Positions 14,811 through 22,387 of a stretch of DNA of 33,633 nucleotides are shown in pieces. Location: contig CAZDXQ010000043.1 in NCBI GenBank assembly GCA_964509545.1, forward strand, positions 1 to 33,633. The letters run 5' to 3'. Below the pieces are notes generated by a model, which searched no databases, was not told the DNA's origin, and was given only the letters and a program-made list of their open reading frames with translations. Every line of letters starts with the position of its first letter. The first letter of the stretch is position 1. Position numbers and translations under genes: made by a program. Source of the DNA: JADJWR01 sp964509545. Lineage in GTDB: Bacteria; Pseudomonadota; Gammaproteobacteria; Burkholderiales; Burkholderiaceae_F.

Positions 14811-16705
14811 CACAGCCTTGCGGTCAGTCCGGCGAACAGGCCGCGGCGTGCCGTGTTGTAGCCGTCGACGAGGGCATAGCGTTCGTCGAAAAGGTTTTCC
14901 ACACGCAGGTGCAGGCGCAGCGCCTCGGTGGCCCGCCACGACAGCGCCGCGCGCGCAACGGTGTAGGCAGCCAACCGCGTGCGGGCAAAGGTGTTGATGT
15001 CGCTGTCGTAGCGGGCGCCGCTGCGCGTGACCTCGAACAGGCCATCGAGGCGACCGAACGCGCGCGACGCCGCCAGGTGCAGTGCGTACGGTGCCCGGCG
15101 CAGCAAGCGCTCGCCGCTGGCGCGGTCACGGGCGCGGCTGGCGCTGGCGTCGGCTTGCAGACGCCAATCGGCGATGCGGGCCGTCGCCATCAGCTCGACG
15201 CCGTCGATGTCGGCACGGGCGACATTGCGCGCCCGGCTGGCCGCCGCGTCGAAGACGATCAGGTCACGCGTCCGGTTGCGGAATGCGGCGATGCGCAGCG
15301 AAGTGTCCGCGCCACCGTAGCGCAGCGCCAGTTCGCCGCTGCGCGCGCGCTCGGGCGACAGCGCCGCATTGCCGAAGAACGGGAAATGCAGATCGTTGAA
15401 GCTCGGCGCGCGAAAAGCCGTGGCCAGCTGCAGCGAGGCGCGCCAGCGCGACGTGAGGTCGTGGCCGTAGGCAATCAGCCCTGTCGTCGCGCCGCCGACA
15501 TCGGAATACTCGTCATGGCGCAGCGCAAGCTGCAGGCGGTGCGCGCCGCGGCTTCCGACCGCGCCCAGCTGCACCGAGTTCACGCGGCGCGAGAAGCCGG
15601 TGAGCGAACCGGCGAAGGTTGCGTCATAAGACGTCGACGCACCGTGCTGCGCGAGATGTTCATAGACGAAGGTCGCGGTCAGAGCCTCGGCAAGCTGAAC
15701 CTCGTTGGCCAGCGTCGCGCTGCGGTTGCGCGCCTCGAATCGGCCGTTGTTGAAAGAAAACGGCTCGCTCGATCGGTTGTCCGTATCGTCGCGCGCCTGC
15801 GCCAGCGTCATCCGCGCCCGCCAGCGTTCGGCAAGCAACGCGCCCGCGCTCACATGCAACGCCTGCTGCCGCGCACGCTCATCGTGGGTCGCCGCCGGAC
15901 CATCGGCAGTGCTGTCGAATTCAGTGTCGCTGCGGTTGCCCCAGAAGCCTGCGTCGAATTCGACCGGCCCGAGCTTCGCCTGGGCGCGCAGCGCACCGCT
16001 GCGCGTGCGGTTGCCGTCGATGTCCGGGCTGGCGCCTGGCGCAAACGGGCCCGGGATCACCGCTGCGGTGTCGATCGCCGAAAACGGCGCGCTGCGCCGC
16101 GCGGCCAGCGTCAGTGCCAGCGCGCCGCCGGCGAAGCGCTGCGACAGATGCACGCTGCCGGCGCGCGCGTCGCCGGCGCCGGCCTCGGCGCTGGCCTCGG
16201 CGCCGGAGCGATCGGCACCGCGAGTGAAGATCTGAACCACGCCGCCGATCGCCTCCGAGCCGTAGAGGCTCGACAGGTTGCCGCGCACGATCTCGATCCG
16301 CTCGATGGCGTCGAGCGTCACCCCGCCCAACGGCGCCGCACCGGCGAGCGCCGTGTTCAGCCGCACACCGTCGAGCAGCACCAGCGTCTGGCTCGAATTG
16401 GTCCCGCGCAGGAACAGCGAGGCCTGGCTACCGGGACCGCCGGCCCGGGCGAATTCGACGCCGGCCTGGCGCGCAAGAAGTTCGACGAGGCCAGTCGACT
16501 GCGATGCCTCGATCTGTCCACGGGTGATGACGGTCGCGGCCGCAAGCGCGTCGGCCAGCTGCTGCTCGGTGCGCGTGGCCGTCACCAACACCTCGTCCAG
16601 CGCGTAGGCAAGGGTCTGCGACGAGGTTGCGGGCGCGGCGAGCCCAACGGCAAGCGCGCACGCGGCCGCTCGCCAACGGCCGCCGATCAACTCCAGTGAA
16701 GCCAT
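14810..16705 (-). CDS. btuB: TonB-dependent cobalamin receptor BtuB
   Basis: Outer-membrane active transporter for vitamin B12. The 631-residue precursor has a signal peptide (to about residue 30) and a TonB box DEVLVTA at 37-43. The plug domain includes GLVELLARQAGVEF, SLFLRGTNSSQTLVLLDGVRLN, IERIEIVRGNLSSLYGSEAIGGVVQIFT. The beta-barrel ends LRVENLFDERYALVDGYNTARRG and a terminal aromatic-poor LTARL. ATG 16705 is set by GAGAGGGAG just upstream; longer in-frame starts lack support. A cobalamin riboswitch lies in its leader, which makes the ligand assignment strong. It is the first gene of btuBCD and relies on ExbB/ExbD and a TonB encoded elsewhere. Confidence 0.94.
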   Translation of the reverse strand: MASLELIGGRWRAAACALAVGLAAPATSSQTLAYALDEVLVTATRTEQQLADALAAATVITRGQIEASQSTGLVELLARQAGVEFARAGGPGSQASLFLRGTNSSQTLVLLDGVRLNTALAGAAPLGGVTLDAIERIEIVRGNLSSLYGSEAIGGVVQIFTRGADRSGAEASAEAGAGDARAGSVHLSQRFAGGALALTLAARRSAPFSAIDTAAVIPGPFAPGASPDIDGNRTRSGALRAQAKLGPVEFDAGFWGNRSDTEFDSTADGPAATHDERARQQALHVSAGALLAERWRARMTLAQARDDTDNRSSEPFSFNNGRFEARNRSATLANEVQLAEALTATFVYEHLAQHGASTSYDATFAGSLTGFSRRVNSVQLGAVGSRGAHRLQLALRHDEYSDVGGATTGLIAYGHDLTSRWRASLQLATAFRAPSFNDLHFPFFGNAALSPERARSGELALRYGGADTSLRIAAFRNRTRDLIVFDAAASRARNVARADIDGVELMATARIADWRLQADASASRARDRASGERLLRRAPYALHLAASRAFGRLDGLFEVTRSGARYDSDINTFARTRLAAYTVARAALSWRATEALRLHLRVENLFDERYALVDGYNTARRGLFAGLTARL

Positions 16706-16721
16706 GTTCTCCCTCTCGATC

Positions 16722-16740
16722 TGCCGGCCCTCCGCCGGCA
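16722..16740 (-). promoter_or_regulatory. Hairpin just upstream of btuB ribosome-binding site
   Basis: On the minus strand TGCCGGC and GCCGGCA form a perfect 7-bp stem with GGAGG as the loop. It ends 16 bases before the btuB ATG and directly abuts the GAGAGGGAG ribosome-binding site. It is probably part of the riboswitch expression platform, with translation-level control, since no T-run terminator is present. Confidence 0.5.
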
Positions 16741-16884
16741 AGGAACAACGATCGATCGCGAGGGTGGATGCGGTCTGCGGGCAGCGCCACGCTGGCGGCG
16801 CCGCCCTGTGCCGTTGTGCCGACTCCCCGCGGCTCGACTCACCACGCCCCGCGCAGTCGCCGATGCGACAGCAGGACGGCTTGC

Positions 16885-17085
16885 GGCCGGTCTCCGGGCT
16901 GCGGATGCTTCTCGTGGCGCCTTCCCGCCGCGCCGGGTGGCGCGCGCAGTGGCCGTTGCCTCGAGCACCGCGCCGTCGACCGACGCGGCATCCGCTTACC
17001 GTTGCGGGGGCAGCACAGGTTGGCGCGGCGCATCCGCACTCCTGTTTCCCGTTTCACCCGAACGCAGCGTTCGCGATCGGGCACC
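16885..17085 (-). promoter_or_regulatory. Cobalamin riboswitch controlling btuBCD
   Basis: The minus strand shows the conserved elements in order. They are ACGGTGCC near 17085, GGGTGAAACGGGAAACAGG (about 17059-17041), GCTGCCCCCGCAACGGTAAGCGG (about 17015-16993), GCCACTGCGCG, GGCGGGAAGGCG, and the B12 box AGCCCGGAGACCGGCC at 16900-16885. This is the adenosylcobalamin-type aptamer; binding lowers expression of downstream genes in known cases. About 180 bases separate the B12 box from the btuB ATG. There is no rho-independent terminator, so translational control is inferred. The ends given are approximate. Confidence 0.95.
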
Positions 17086-17131
17086 GTAAGCGAGGTCAGT
17101 CTAACAGCCGAGGCGCGCCCGCGCAGCCCGG

Positions 17132-17140
17132 TGCTAGAAT
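17132..17140 (+). promoter_or_regulatory. Extended -10 promoter of zapB-like gene, leaderless spacing
   Basis: TGCTAGAAT is a good extended -10 element and is followed by six bases (TTGCGC) and the ATG at 17147. The start site would fall on or beside the start codon, and there is no ribosome-binding site. The region also lies upstream of the leftward btuB riboswitch transcript. Confidence 0.55.
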
Positions 17141-17146
17141 TTGCGC

Positions 17147-17374
17147 ATGCTCGACGAACTCGATGCCCTCACCGAAAAAATGACGTTGCTGGCGTCGCAG
17201 GTGCGTGCCCTGCGCGACGAGAACCAGCGGCTGCGCACGCAGGTGGCGGGCGCGAATGTCGAACTCGACGCCCTGCGGGCTCGGATCGCCGGCGCCATGC
17301 AGCGCATCGACAGCCTGCTCGAGCGAATGCCCGCCGAGTCCGCGGAAGCGGCGTCGGTCGCGAACAAGGTGTGA
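17147..17374 (+). CDS. ZapB-like small coiled-coil protein (TIGR02449-type)
   Basis: A 75-residue, almost entirely helical protein (MLDELDALTEKMTLLASQ, then VRALRDENQRLRTQV) with regular heptads to about residue 62, so a parallel coiled coil is expected. Small proteins of this kind lie directly before zapA in many beta- and gammaproteobacteria and resemble ZapB, which bridges ZapA to the Z-ring. That role is inferred from position and shape, not from conserved catalytic residues. An in-frame TTG two codons earlier is less likely than the ATG. Translation appears leaderless. It is separated from zapA by 11 bases. Confidence 0.85.
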   Translation: MLDELDALTEKMTLLASQVRALRDENQRLRTQVAGANVELDALRARIAGAMQRIDSLLERMPAESAEAASVANKV

Positions 17375-17385
17375 GGTAAGGGCAG

Positions 17386-17691
17386 ATGGCCGGCGAACCG
17401 CTGACGCTGACGATCTTCGACCGCGAGTACCGGATCGCCTGCAGCCCGGACGAACGCGCCGACCTCATCGCCTGCGCCCGCTATGTGGACGCCAGGATGA
17501 AGGACATCCGTGATGCCGGAAAGGTGATGGGCGCCGATCGCGTGGCGGTGATGGCCGCGCTGCAGATCGCCCAGGAACTGTTCTCGGCCAAGGCCGGCGG
17601 CGGCGCCTCGCTCGGCGAGGTGAAGCGGCGACTGAAGCAGCTCAACGAAATGGCCGACGAGATGCTGGCCACGCAGGAAAAGCTGTTCTGA
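17386..17691 (+). CDS. zapA: Cell division protein ZapA
   Basis: Binds FtsZ and cross-links protofilaments at the division site. The 101-residue protein has the N-terminal globular domain (LTLTIFDREYRIACSPDERADLIACARYVDARMKDIRDAGKV split around residue 25) and MGADRVAVMAALQIAQELF, the family signature. A C-terminal coiled coil follows (GEVKRRLKQLNEMADEML). The start has an AAGGG ribosome-binding site within the 11-bp gap after the zapB-like gene. The order zapB-like, zapA, 6S RNA is characteristic of proteobacteria. Confidence 0.95.
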   Translation: MAGEPLTLTIFDREYRIACSPDERADLIACARYVDARMKDIRDAGKVMGADRVAVMAALQIAQELFSAKAGGGASLGEVKRRLKQLNEMADEMLATQEKLF

Positions 17692-17832
17692 GCGCCCCGG
17701 GGCCGGGCCGCGCCCAACACGCCGCCCGAGGGGGCCAAGGAAACTTGGGGCGGGCCGACATTCCGTTGAGAAGTACAATCCGAAGCAAGAATTGTTGCGC
17801 AAGTGCGTGGCGGCGGTGCGTGCTTGCGGAAC

Positions 17833-18018
17833 AGTTCTTCCCTGCGGTGCTCGCGCAAAGGCCTTTAGTTCCTTGAACCGATGCGCATTGCGCAAGGTTG
17901 CGGGCTCGCATCGTGGTGCGATCGGCACGCGTCTGCTGAACCTAAACGGTGCGCGAAGCGACCACCCTGAACCGATGGTTCAGGACATCGGCCGGGCGGC
18001 ATTCGCGGGGACCTTCTA
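17833..18018 (+). ncRNA. ssrS: 6S RNA (regulator of sigma-70 RNA polymerase)
   Basis: The stretch lies at the expected place right after zapA and matches the E. coli 6S layout. The 3' part reads CACCCTGAACC-GAT-GGTTCAGG (small hairpin), then ATCGGCCGGGCGGCATTCGCGGGG, closely parallel to the E. coli 3' end. The 5' segment TCCCTGCG pairs with CGCGGGGA to close the long rod, and CCTTGAACCGATGCGC lies where the E. coli CCCTGAGCCGAT strand sits. 6S RNA imitates an open promoter and binds sigma-70 holoenzyme. The ends are estimates (within about 20 bases). A TACAAT at 17774-17779 may be an upstream promoter giving a longer precursor. Confidence 0.85.
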
Positions 18019-18021
18019 ACG

Positions 18022-18043
18022 AGGCCGACACACGCGTCGGCCT
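18022..18043 (+). other. 8-bp perfect hairpin between 6S RNA and its terminator
   Basis: AGGCCGAC and GTCGGCCT form a perfect stem with a six-base loop (ACACGC), starting a few bases after the estimated 6S 3' end. It is probably part of the 3' trailer of the 6S precursor, where it could guide processing or block exonucleases. Confidence 0.5.
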
Positions 18044-18050
18044 GATGACT

Positions 18051-18080
18051 GCGGTCTGGTTTCGCCAGGCCGCTTTTTCT
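18051..18080 (+). terminator. Rho-independent terminator after 6S RNA
   Basis: GCGGTCTGG-TTTCG-CCAGGCCGC forms a 9-bp stem (one G-T pair) followed directly by TTTTTCTTT. This is a classical terminator ending the zapA/6S transcript before the EVE-domain gene. Confidence 0.9.
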
Positions 18081-18091
18081 TTGCCCTGCCG

Positions 18092-18579
<488 letters not shown>

Positions 18580-18580
<1 letters not shown>

Positions 18581-19386
18581 TGGACCTGTCTCTGATCGCA
18601 GCGCTGCTCGTGCTGGGCGCGGCGATCGGCTTCGCCGCCGGCCTGCTCGGCATCGGCGGCGGCATGCTGACCGTGCCTTTCCTGACCCTGCTGTTCACGC
18701 TGCAGAAGCTCCCTGCGCAGTACATCGTGCACATGGCGATCGCCACGTCGCTGGCGACGATCATGTTCACCTCGATCTCGTCGGTGCGCGCCCATCACAA
18801 GCGCGGCGCGGTGCTTTGGCCGGTCGCGGCGAGACTCGCACCCGGCATCCTCGCCGGCTCGCTGCTCGGCGCCCAGTTCGCAAGCGCTCTGCCGACACGG
18901 TGGCTCGCGCTGATCTTTGCGCTGTTCGTCGGTTTCTCGGCGACGCAGATGCTTCTCGACCGCAAGCCAAAGCCGACGCGGCAGCTTCCCGGGACGGCCG
19001 GCATGTTCAGCGCCGGCGGCGCGATCGGCATCGCTTCGGCGATCGTCGGCGCCGGCGGCGGTTTCCTTTCGGTGCCGTTCATGCTGTGGTGCAATGTGCG
19101 CATCCATAACGCCGTGGCCACGTCGGCATCGCTGGGTTTTCCGATCGCGGCGGCGGGAACACTCGGCTACGTGATCTCGGGCTGGCAGCTGACCGGCACC
19201 GCGCCAGGGGTGGTCGGATACATCCATGTGCCGGCGCTGGTCACACTGGCTGCCGCCAGCGTGCTAACGGCGCCGGTCGGCGCCCGCGTGGCGCATGCGC
19301 TCGACACCGCGCGGCTGAAGCGCGTCTTCGCCGTCCTGCTTTACCTGCTCGCGGCCTACATGCTGTACAAGGCCGTGCGCAGCTGA
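18580..19386 (+). CDS. TauE/SafE-family sulfite/organosulfonate exporter-like permease
   Basis: A 268-residue inner-membrane protein with seven or eight helices. It carries the family's duplicated glycine motifs: GFAAGLLGIGGGMLTVPFLTLLF near residues 17-39 and AIVGAGGGFLSVPFMLW in the second half, about 130 residues apart. ATSLATIMFTSISS and ATSASLGFPIAAAGT are the matching second helices. Substrates in the family include sulfite, sulfoacetate and other anions, and the one here cannot be told from sequence. The start overlaps the EVE-gene stop; longer starts run antisense or out of frame within that gene and are rejected. Confidence 0.9.
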
Positions 19387-19460
19387 CGCAGCGGCGCAGT
19401 TGTGGCCGCGGGCCGCGCCGCGATAATCTGCCGGCCGTCATCTCCCGCCGGAGCCCCCAG

Positions 19461-20105
19461 GTGAATTCCTCTGAGGCGCAGATCGAAGCGATCGCCGATC
19501 CGCTGGTCCGCGAACTGGCCCGACGCGGCCATGTCCGCAACATCGCGCGCAACGCCGTCTTCATCCACGAGGGCGAAAAGGGCGATTCGCTGTTCGTCAT
19601 TCTGTCCGGCCGGGTCAAGGTCTTCGTCGCCGACCAGGAGGGCCGCGAGATGGTGCTCGACATCCATGGCCCGGGCGACTATGTCGGCGAGATGGCGCTC
19701 GACGGCCGGCCGCGCTCGGCCTCGGTCGTCGCGCTCGAACCGACGGTGTGCTCGATGCTGACCCGCGTCGCCCTGCGCGCGGCGATCGCCGCCAACCCCG
19801 ACGTGGCGATGAACCTGATCGGCACCCTGATCGAGCGCGCCCGCATCGCCACCGACAACGTGCGCAACCTGGCGCTGATGGATGTCTATGGCCGCGTGGC
19901 GCGCCTGCTGCTGTCGCTCGCGGTCGAGCAGCCTGATGGCCGGATGATGATCCCGGAGAAGCTGACGCAGCAGGAGATCGCCGACCGCGTCGGCGCCTCG
20001 CGCGACATGGTCAGCCGCATCTTCAAGGACCTGACTGCCGGCGGCTACGTCAGCGTCGTCGATCGGCAGATCACGATCAACCGCAAGCCGCCGGCGAAGT
20101 GGTAG
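19461..20105 (+). CDS. Crp/Fnr-family transcription regulator
   Basis: A 214-residue regulator. The cyclic-nucleotide-binding-like domain (about 20-125) contains PGDYVGEMALDGRPRSASV at 71-89. Glu77, Arg85 and Ser86 match the cAMP phosphate-binding positions of Crp. The C-terminal helix-turn-helix (about 168-191) is LTQQEIADRVGASRDMVSRIF, with Arg181, Asp182 and Arg186 where Crp has Arg, Glu and Arg. There is no N-terminal cysteine cluster, so it is not an Fnr-type oxygen sensor. It starts at GTG 19461. A GATAAT at 19422 may be its -10. A perfect palindrome with Crp-like spacing follows the gene at 20144. Confidence 0.92.
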   Translation: MNSSEAQIEAIADPLVRELARRGHVRNIARNAVFIHEGEKGDSLFVILSGRVKVFVADQEGREMVLDIHGPGDYVGEMALDGRPRSASVVALEPTVCSMLTRVALRAAIAANPDVAMNLIGTLIERARIATDNVRNLALMDVYGRVARLLLSLAVEQPDGRMMIPEKLTQQEIADRVGASRDMVSRIFKDLTAGGYVSVVDRQITINRKPPAKW

Positions 20106-20143
20106 GGCGGCGGCGCGACCGCGTGACGTCGTCCGCGCTCCCC

Positions 20144-20167
20144 GCGCTGTCGAATATCCGACAGCGC
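20144..20167. promoter_or_regulatory. Perfect 24-bp palindrome after Crp/Fnr gene
   Basis: GCGCTGTCG-AATATC-CGACAGCGC has 9-bp perfect arms around a six-base AT-rich spacer. The core TGTCG-N6-CGACA has the 5-6-5 layout of Crp-family operators (TGTGA-N6-TCACA). It lies 39 bp after the regulator's stop and about 130 bp before the GrpB-family start. It could be an operator for this regulator, or a terminator stem without a T-run. Confidence 0.5.
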
Positions 20168-20294
20168 CAGACGCCATCGTTGCGGACAATCGGTGCTGCG
20201 CTTCCGAGTGAACATTGCGGTGCACCGAGTCTTCGACGGCGACCAACGCCCCGGCTTTTCGCTCGCTGACCGTCCGGCCGGATGGGACGAGACG

Positions 20295-20801
20295 GTGACG
20301 ATCAGCGCGTACCAGCCGTCGTGGCCCATCCGCTACGCAATCGAACTGCGCGTGCTGCGCGAGGCGCTGTCCGACCTGCAGCCGCAGATCGAGCATGTCG
20401 GCAGCACGGCGGTGGCGACCATGGCAGCGCGGCCGATCGTCGACATTGCCCTGGGTCTGCGGCGGCCGTCGCAGATCGCCGCCTTCCGCGAACGGCTGCG
20501 CAACTTCGGCTACTTGACCGCCGAGCCTGGTCCCGCCGCGTGCGAGCGACTGTTCGTGCGCCGCGAGCGCGGCGTTCGCACGCACCATCTGCTGCTGGTC
20601 GAGGCCGGCGGGCGGCAATGGCACGCGCTGCTCGCTTTCCGCGACACGCTGCTCGCCGACGCCGCCCTTGCCGCCCGCTACCGTCAACTGAAGGGCCGCT
20701 TCAACCGCACTGACCCGGCCACGGTACAGGCTTACCGCGAGGCCAAGACAGAGTTCATTCGTCGCGCGCTCGCCGCAGCCGATCCGCCAGCCGGCGTCTG
20801 A
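20295..20801 (+). CDS. GrpB/UPF0157-family nucleotidyltransferase-fold protein
   Basis: From GTG 20295 the product is 168 residues, starting VTISAYQPSWPIRYAIELRV and containing IEHVGSTAVATMAARPIVDIAL near residues 35-56. This is the GrpB/UPF0157 signature of a minimal nucleotidyltransferase fold. HHLLLVEAGG and LAFRDTLLADAALAARYRQLK follow. An earlier GTG at 20193 gives 202 residues, but the extra 34 have no family counterpart and the palindrome region lies just before. The biochemical role of the family is not established. The gene converges with matB, with eight bases between the stop codons. Confidence 0.82.
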   Translation: MTISAYQPSWPIRYAIELRVLREALSDLQPQIEHVGSTAVATMAARPIVDIALGLRRPSQIAAFRERLRNFGYLTAEPGPAACERLFVRRERGVRTHHLLLVEAGGRQWHALLAFRDTLLADAALAARYRQLKGRFNRTDPATVQAYREAKTEFIRRALAAADPPAGV

Positions 20802-20809
20802 GCCTCCCA

Positions 20810-22387
20810 TCAAGCCTCGGCGAAGGCCCTGGCGTAACGTTCGCGCAGCAGGTTCTTCTGCACCTTGCCCATCGCGTTGCGCGGCAGTTCGTCGACCACC
20901 CAGACGCGCTTGGGCACCTTGAACTTGGCGATCTCGCCGCGCAGTTTCTCGACGATCTGCTCGCCGGAAGGCGCCTGGCCGGCCGCGCCGACCACGACGG
21001 CGGCCACGGCCTCGCCGAAGTCCGGATGCGGCAGGCCGATCACTGCCGATTCGACCACCCCTGGCAGCGCATCGATGTAGCCCTCGATCTCCTTCGGATA
21101 GACGTTGTAGCCGCCGGAAATGATCAGATCCTTCGAGCGGCCAACCAGCGTCAGGTAACTGTCCGGGCGCCCTTCGCCGCCGAAGCAGCCGACATCGCCC
21201 GTGCGGAACCAGCCGTCGGCGGTGAATTCTTCGGCCGTCTTCTCCGGCATTCGCCAGTAGCCGGCGAACACATTCGGCCCGCGCACCTCGACCCCGCCGA
21301 TCTCGCCGACGGCACAGCGGCTGCCGTCGTCGCGCACGACGCGAACACCGACGCCCGGCAGCGGCATGCCGACGGTGCCGGCAATACGTTCGCGCGCGGT
21401 CGCGAAGTACGGGTTGGACACCAGCATCACGGTCTCCGACATGCCATAGCGCTCAAGGATCGTGTGCCCGGTGCGGCGGCGGAACGACTCGAACGTCTCG
21501 GCCAGCAGTGGCGCCGAACCGGAGACGAACAGCCGCATGTGCCGACAGGCGTGCCGGTCGAGTCCCTGTTCGGCAAGCAGGCGCGTGTAATGCGTCGGCA
21601 CGCCCATGAACACGGTGGCGCGCGGCAACGCCGCGGTCACCTGCCGCGGATCGAACTTCGGCATGAAAAGGATCGAGCAGCCGCCGAGCAGCGCCGCATG
21701 CAGGGCGACGAACAGCCCGTGCACGTGGAAGATTGGCAGCGCGTGCAGCAGCACGTCATGGCCGCCCGCGTCGCGCTCCTCCTTGAAGCCCCAAAACTCG
21801 TCCAGCACCAGCGCATTGGACGACAGGTTGCCGTGGGTGAGCATCGCGCCCTTGCTGCGTCCGGTGGTGCCGGACGTGTACAGGATCGCCGCCAGATCGC
21901 GGCTCGCCCGACGCACGGTCACGAAGCGGTCAGGAAAGGGCGCCGCCTCCTCCAGCAGGCTGCCGTCGCGGCTCTCTCCGAGCGTCATCACCCGGGCCAC
22001 GCCGGCCCGTCGCGCCAGCGGCTCGAGCTGCGCCAGCCGCTGCGGCGTGCAGACGAACACGGCCGGCTGCACGTCGTTCAGGAAATAGTCGAGCTCGGCG
22101 GCCTGGTAGGCGGTGTTCAGCGGCACGTAGGCGAAGCCGGCGCGCAGCGCGGCCAGATACAGCATGACCGCTTCCGGCGATTTTTCCGTCTGCACGGCAA
22201 TGCGCGGCGGCGCGCCATCGGCATCCGGGCGCAGGCCGAGGCTGGCAAGCCAGCCGGCGATGCGGGCCGATCCGAAGTGCAGGTCGCGATACGAGTAGAC
22301 GGCGCCGTCCGGCGTCTCCATGCAAGGCGCCGCCAGATCGCGCGGCATGCGGCCCTCGATCAGGGCATAGAGATTGTGGTTCTTCAT
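20810..22387 (-). CDS. matB: Malonyl-CoA (methylmalonyl-CoA) synthetase MatB
   Basis: AMP-forming acyl-CoA ligase that activates malonate or methylmalonate with CoA and ATP. The 525-residue protein has P-loop ILYTSGTTGRSKGAML and ALPIFHVHGLFVA. It also has FVSGSAPLLAETFESF, ERYGMSETVML, and the hinge-region GRSKDLIISGGYNVYPKEIE. The adenylation Lys508 lies in RNAMGKVQK. It resembles known MatB enzymes along its length, including QTEKSPEAVMLYLAALRAG and PLNTAYQAAELDYF, rather than long-chain ligases. The ATG at 22387 overlaps the stop of the crotonase-like gene (ATGA), so the two are coupled and probably work on the same CoA ester. No malonyl-CoA decarboxylase (MatA) is present nearby. Confidence 0.9.
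   Translation of the reverse strand: MKNHNLYALIEGRMPRDLAAPCMETPDGAVYSYRDLHFGSARIAGWLASLGLRPDADGAPPRIAVQTEKSPEAVMLYLAALRAGFAYVPLNTAYQAAELDYFLNDVQPAVFVCTPQRLAQLEPLARRAGVARVMTLGESRDGSLLEEAAPFPDRFVTVRRASRDLAAILYTSGTTGRSKGAMLTHGNLSSNALVLDEFWGFKEERDAGGHDVLLHALPIFHVHGLFVALHAALLGGCSILFMPKFDPRQVTAALPRATVFMGVPTHYTRLLAEQGLDRHACRHMRLFVSGSAPLLAETFESFRRRTGHTILERYGMSETVMLVSNPYFATARERIAGTVGMPLPGVGVRVVRDDGSRCAVGEIGGVEVRGPNVFAGYWRMPEKTAEEFTADGWFRTGDVGCFGGEGRPDSYLTLVGRSKDLIISGGYNVYPKEIEGYIDALPGVVESAVIGLPHPDFGEAVAAVVVGAAGQAPSGEQIVEKLRGEIAKFKVPKRVWVVDELPRNAMGKVQKNLLRERYARAFAEA

Noticed and set aside
19356..20813. 485-codon frame on the minus strand across the Crp/Fnr and GrpB-family genes
   Set aside because: Crosses two well-supported genes and has no domain; a shadow.
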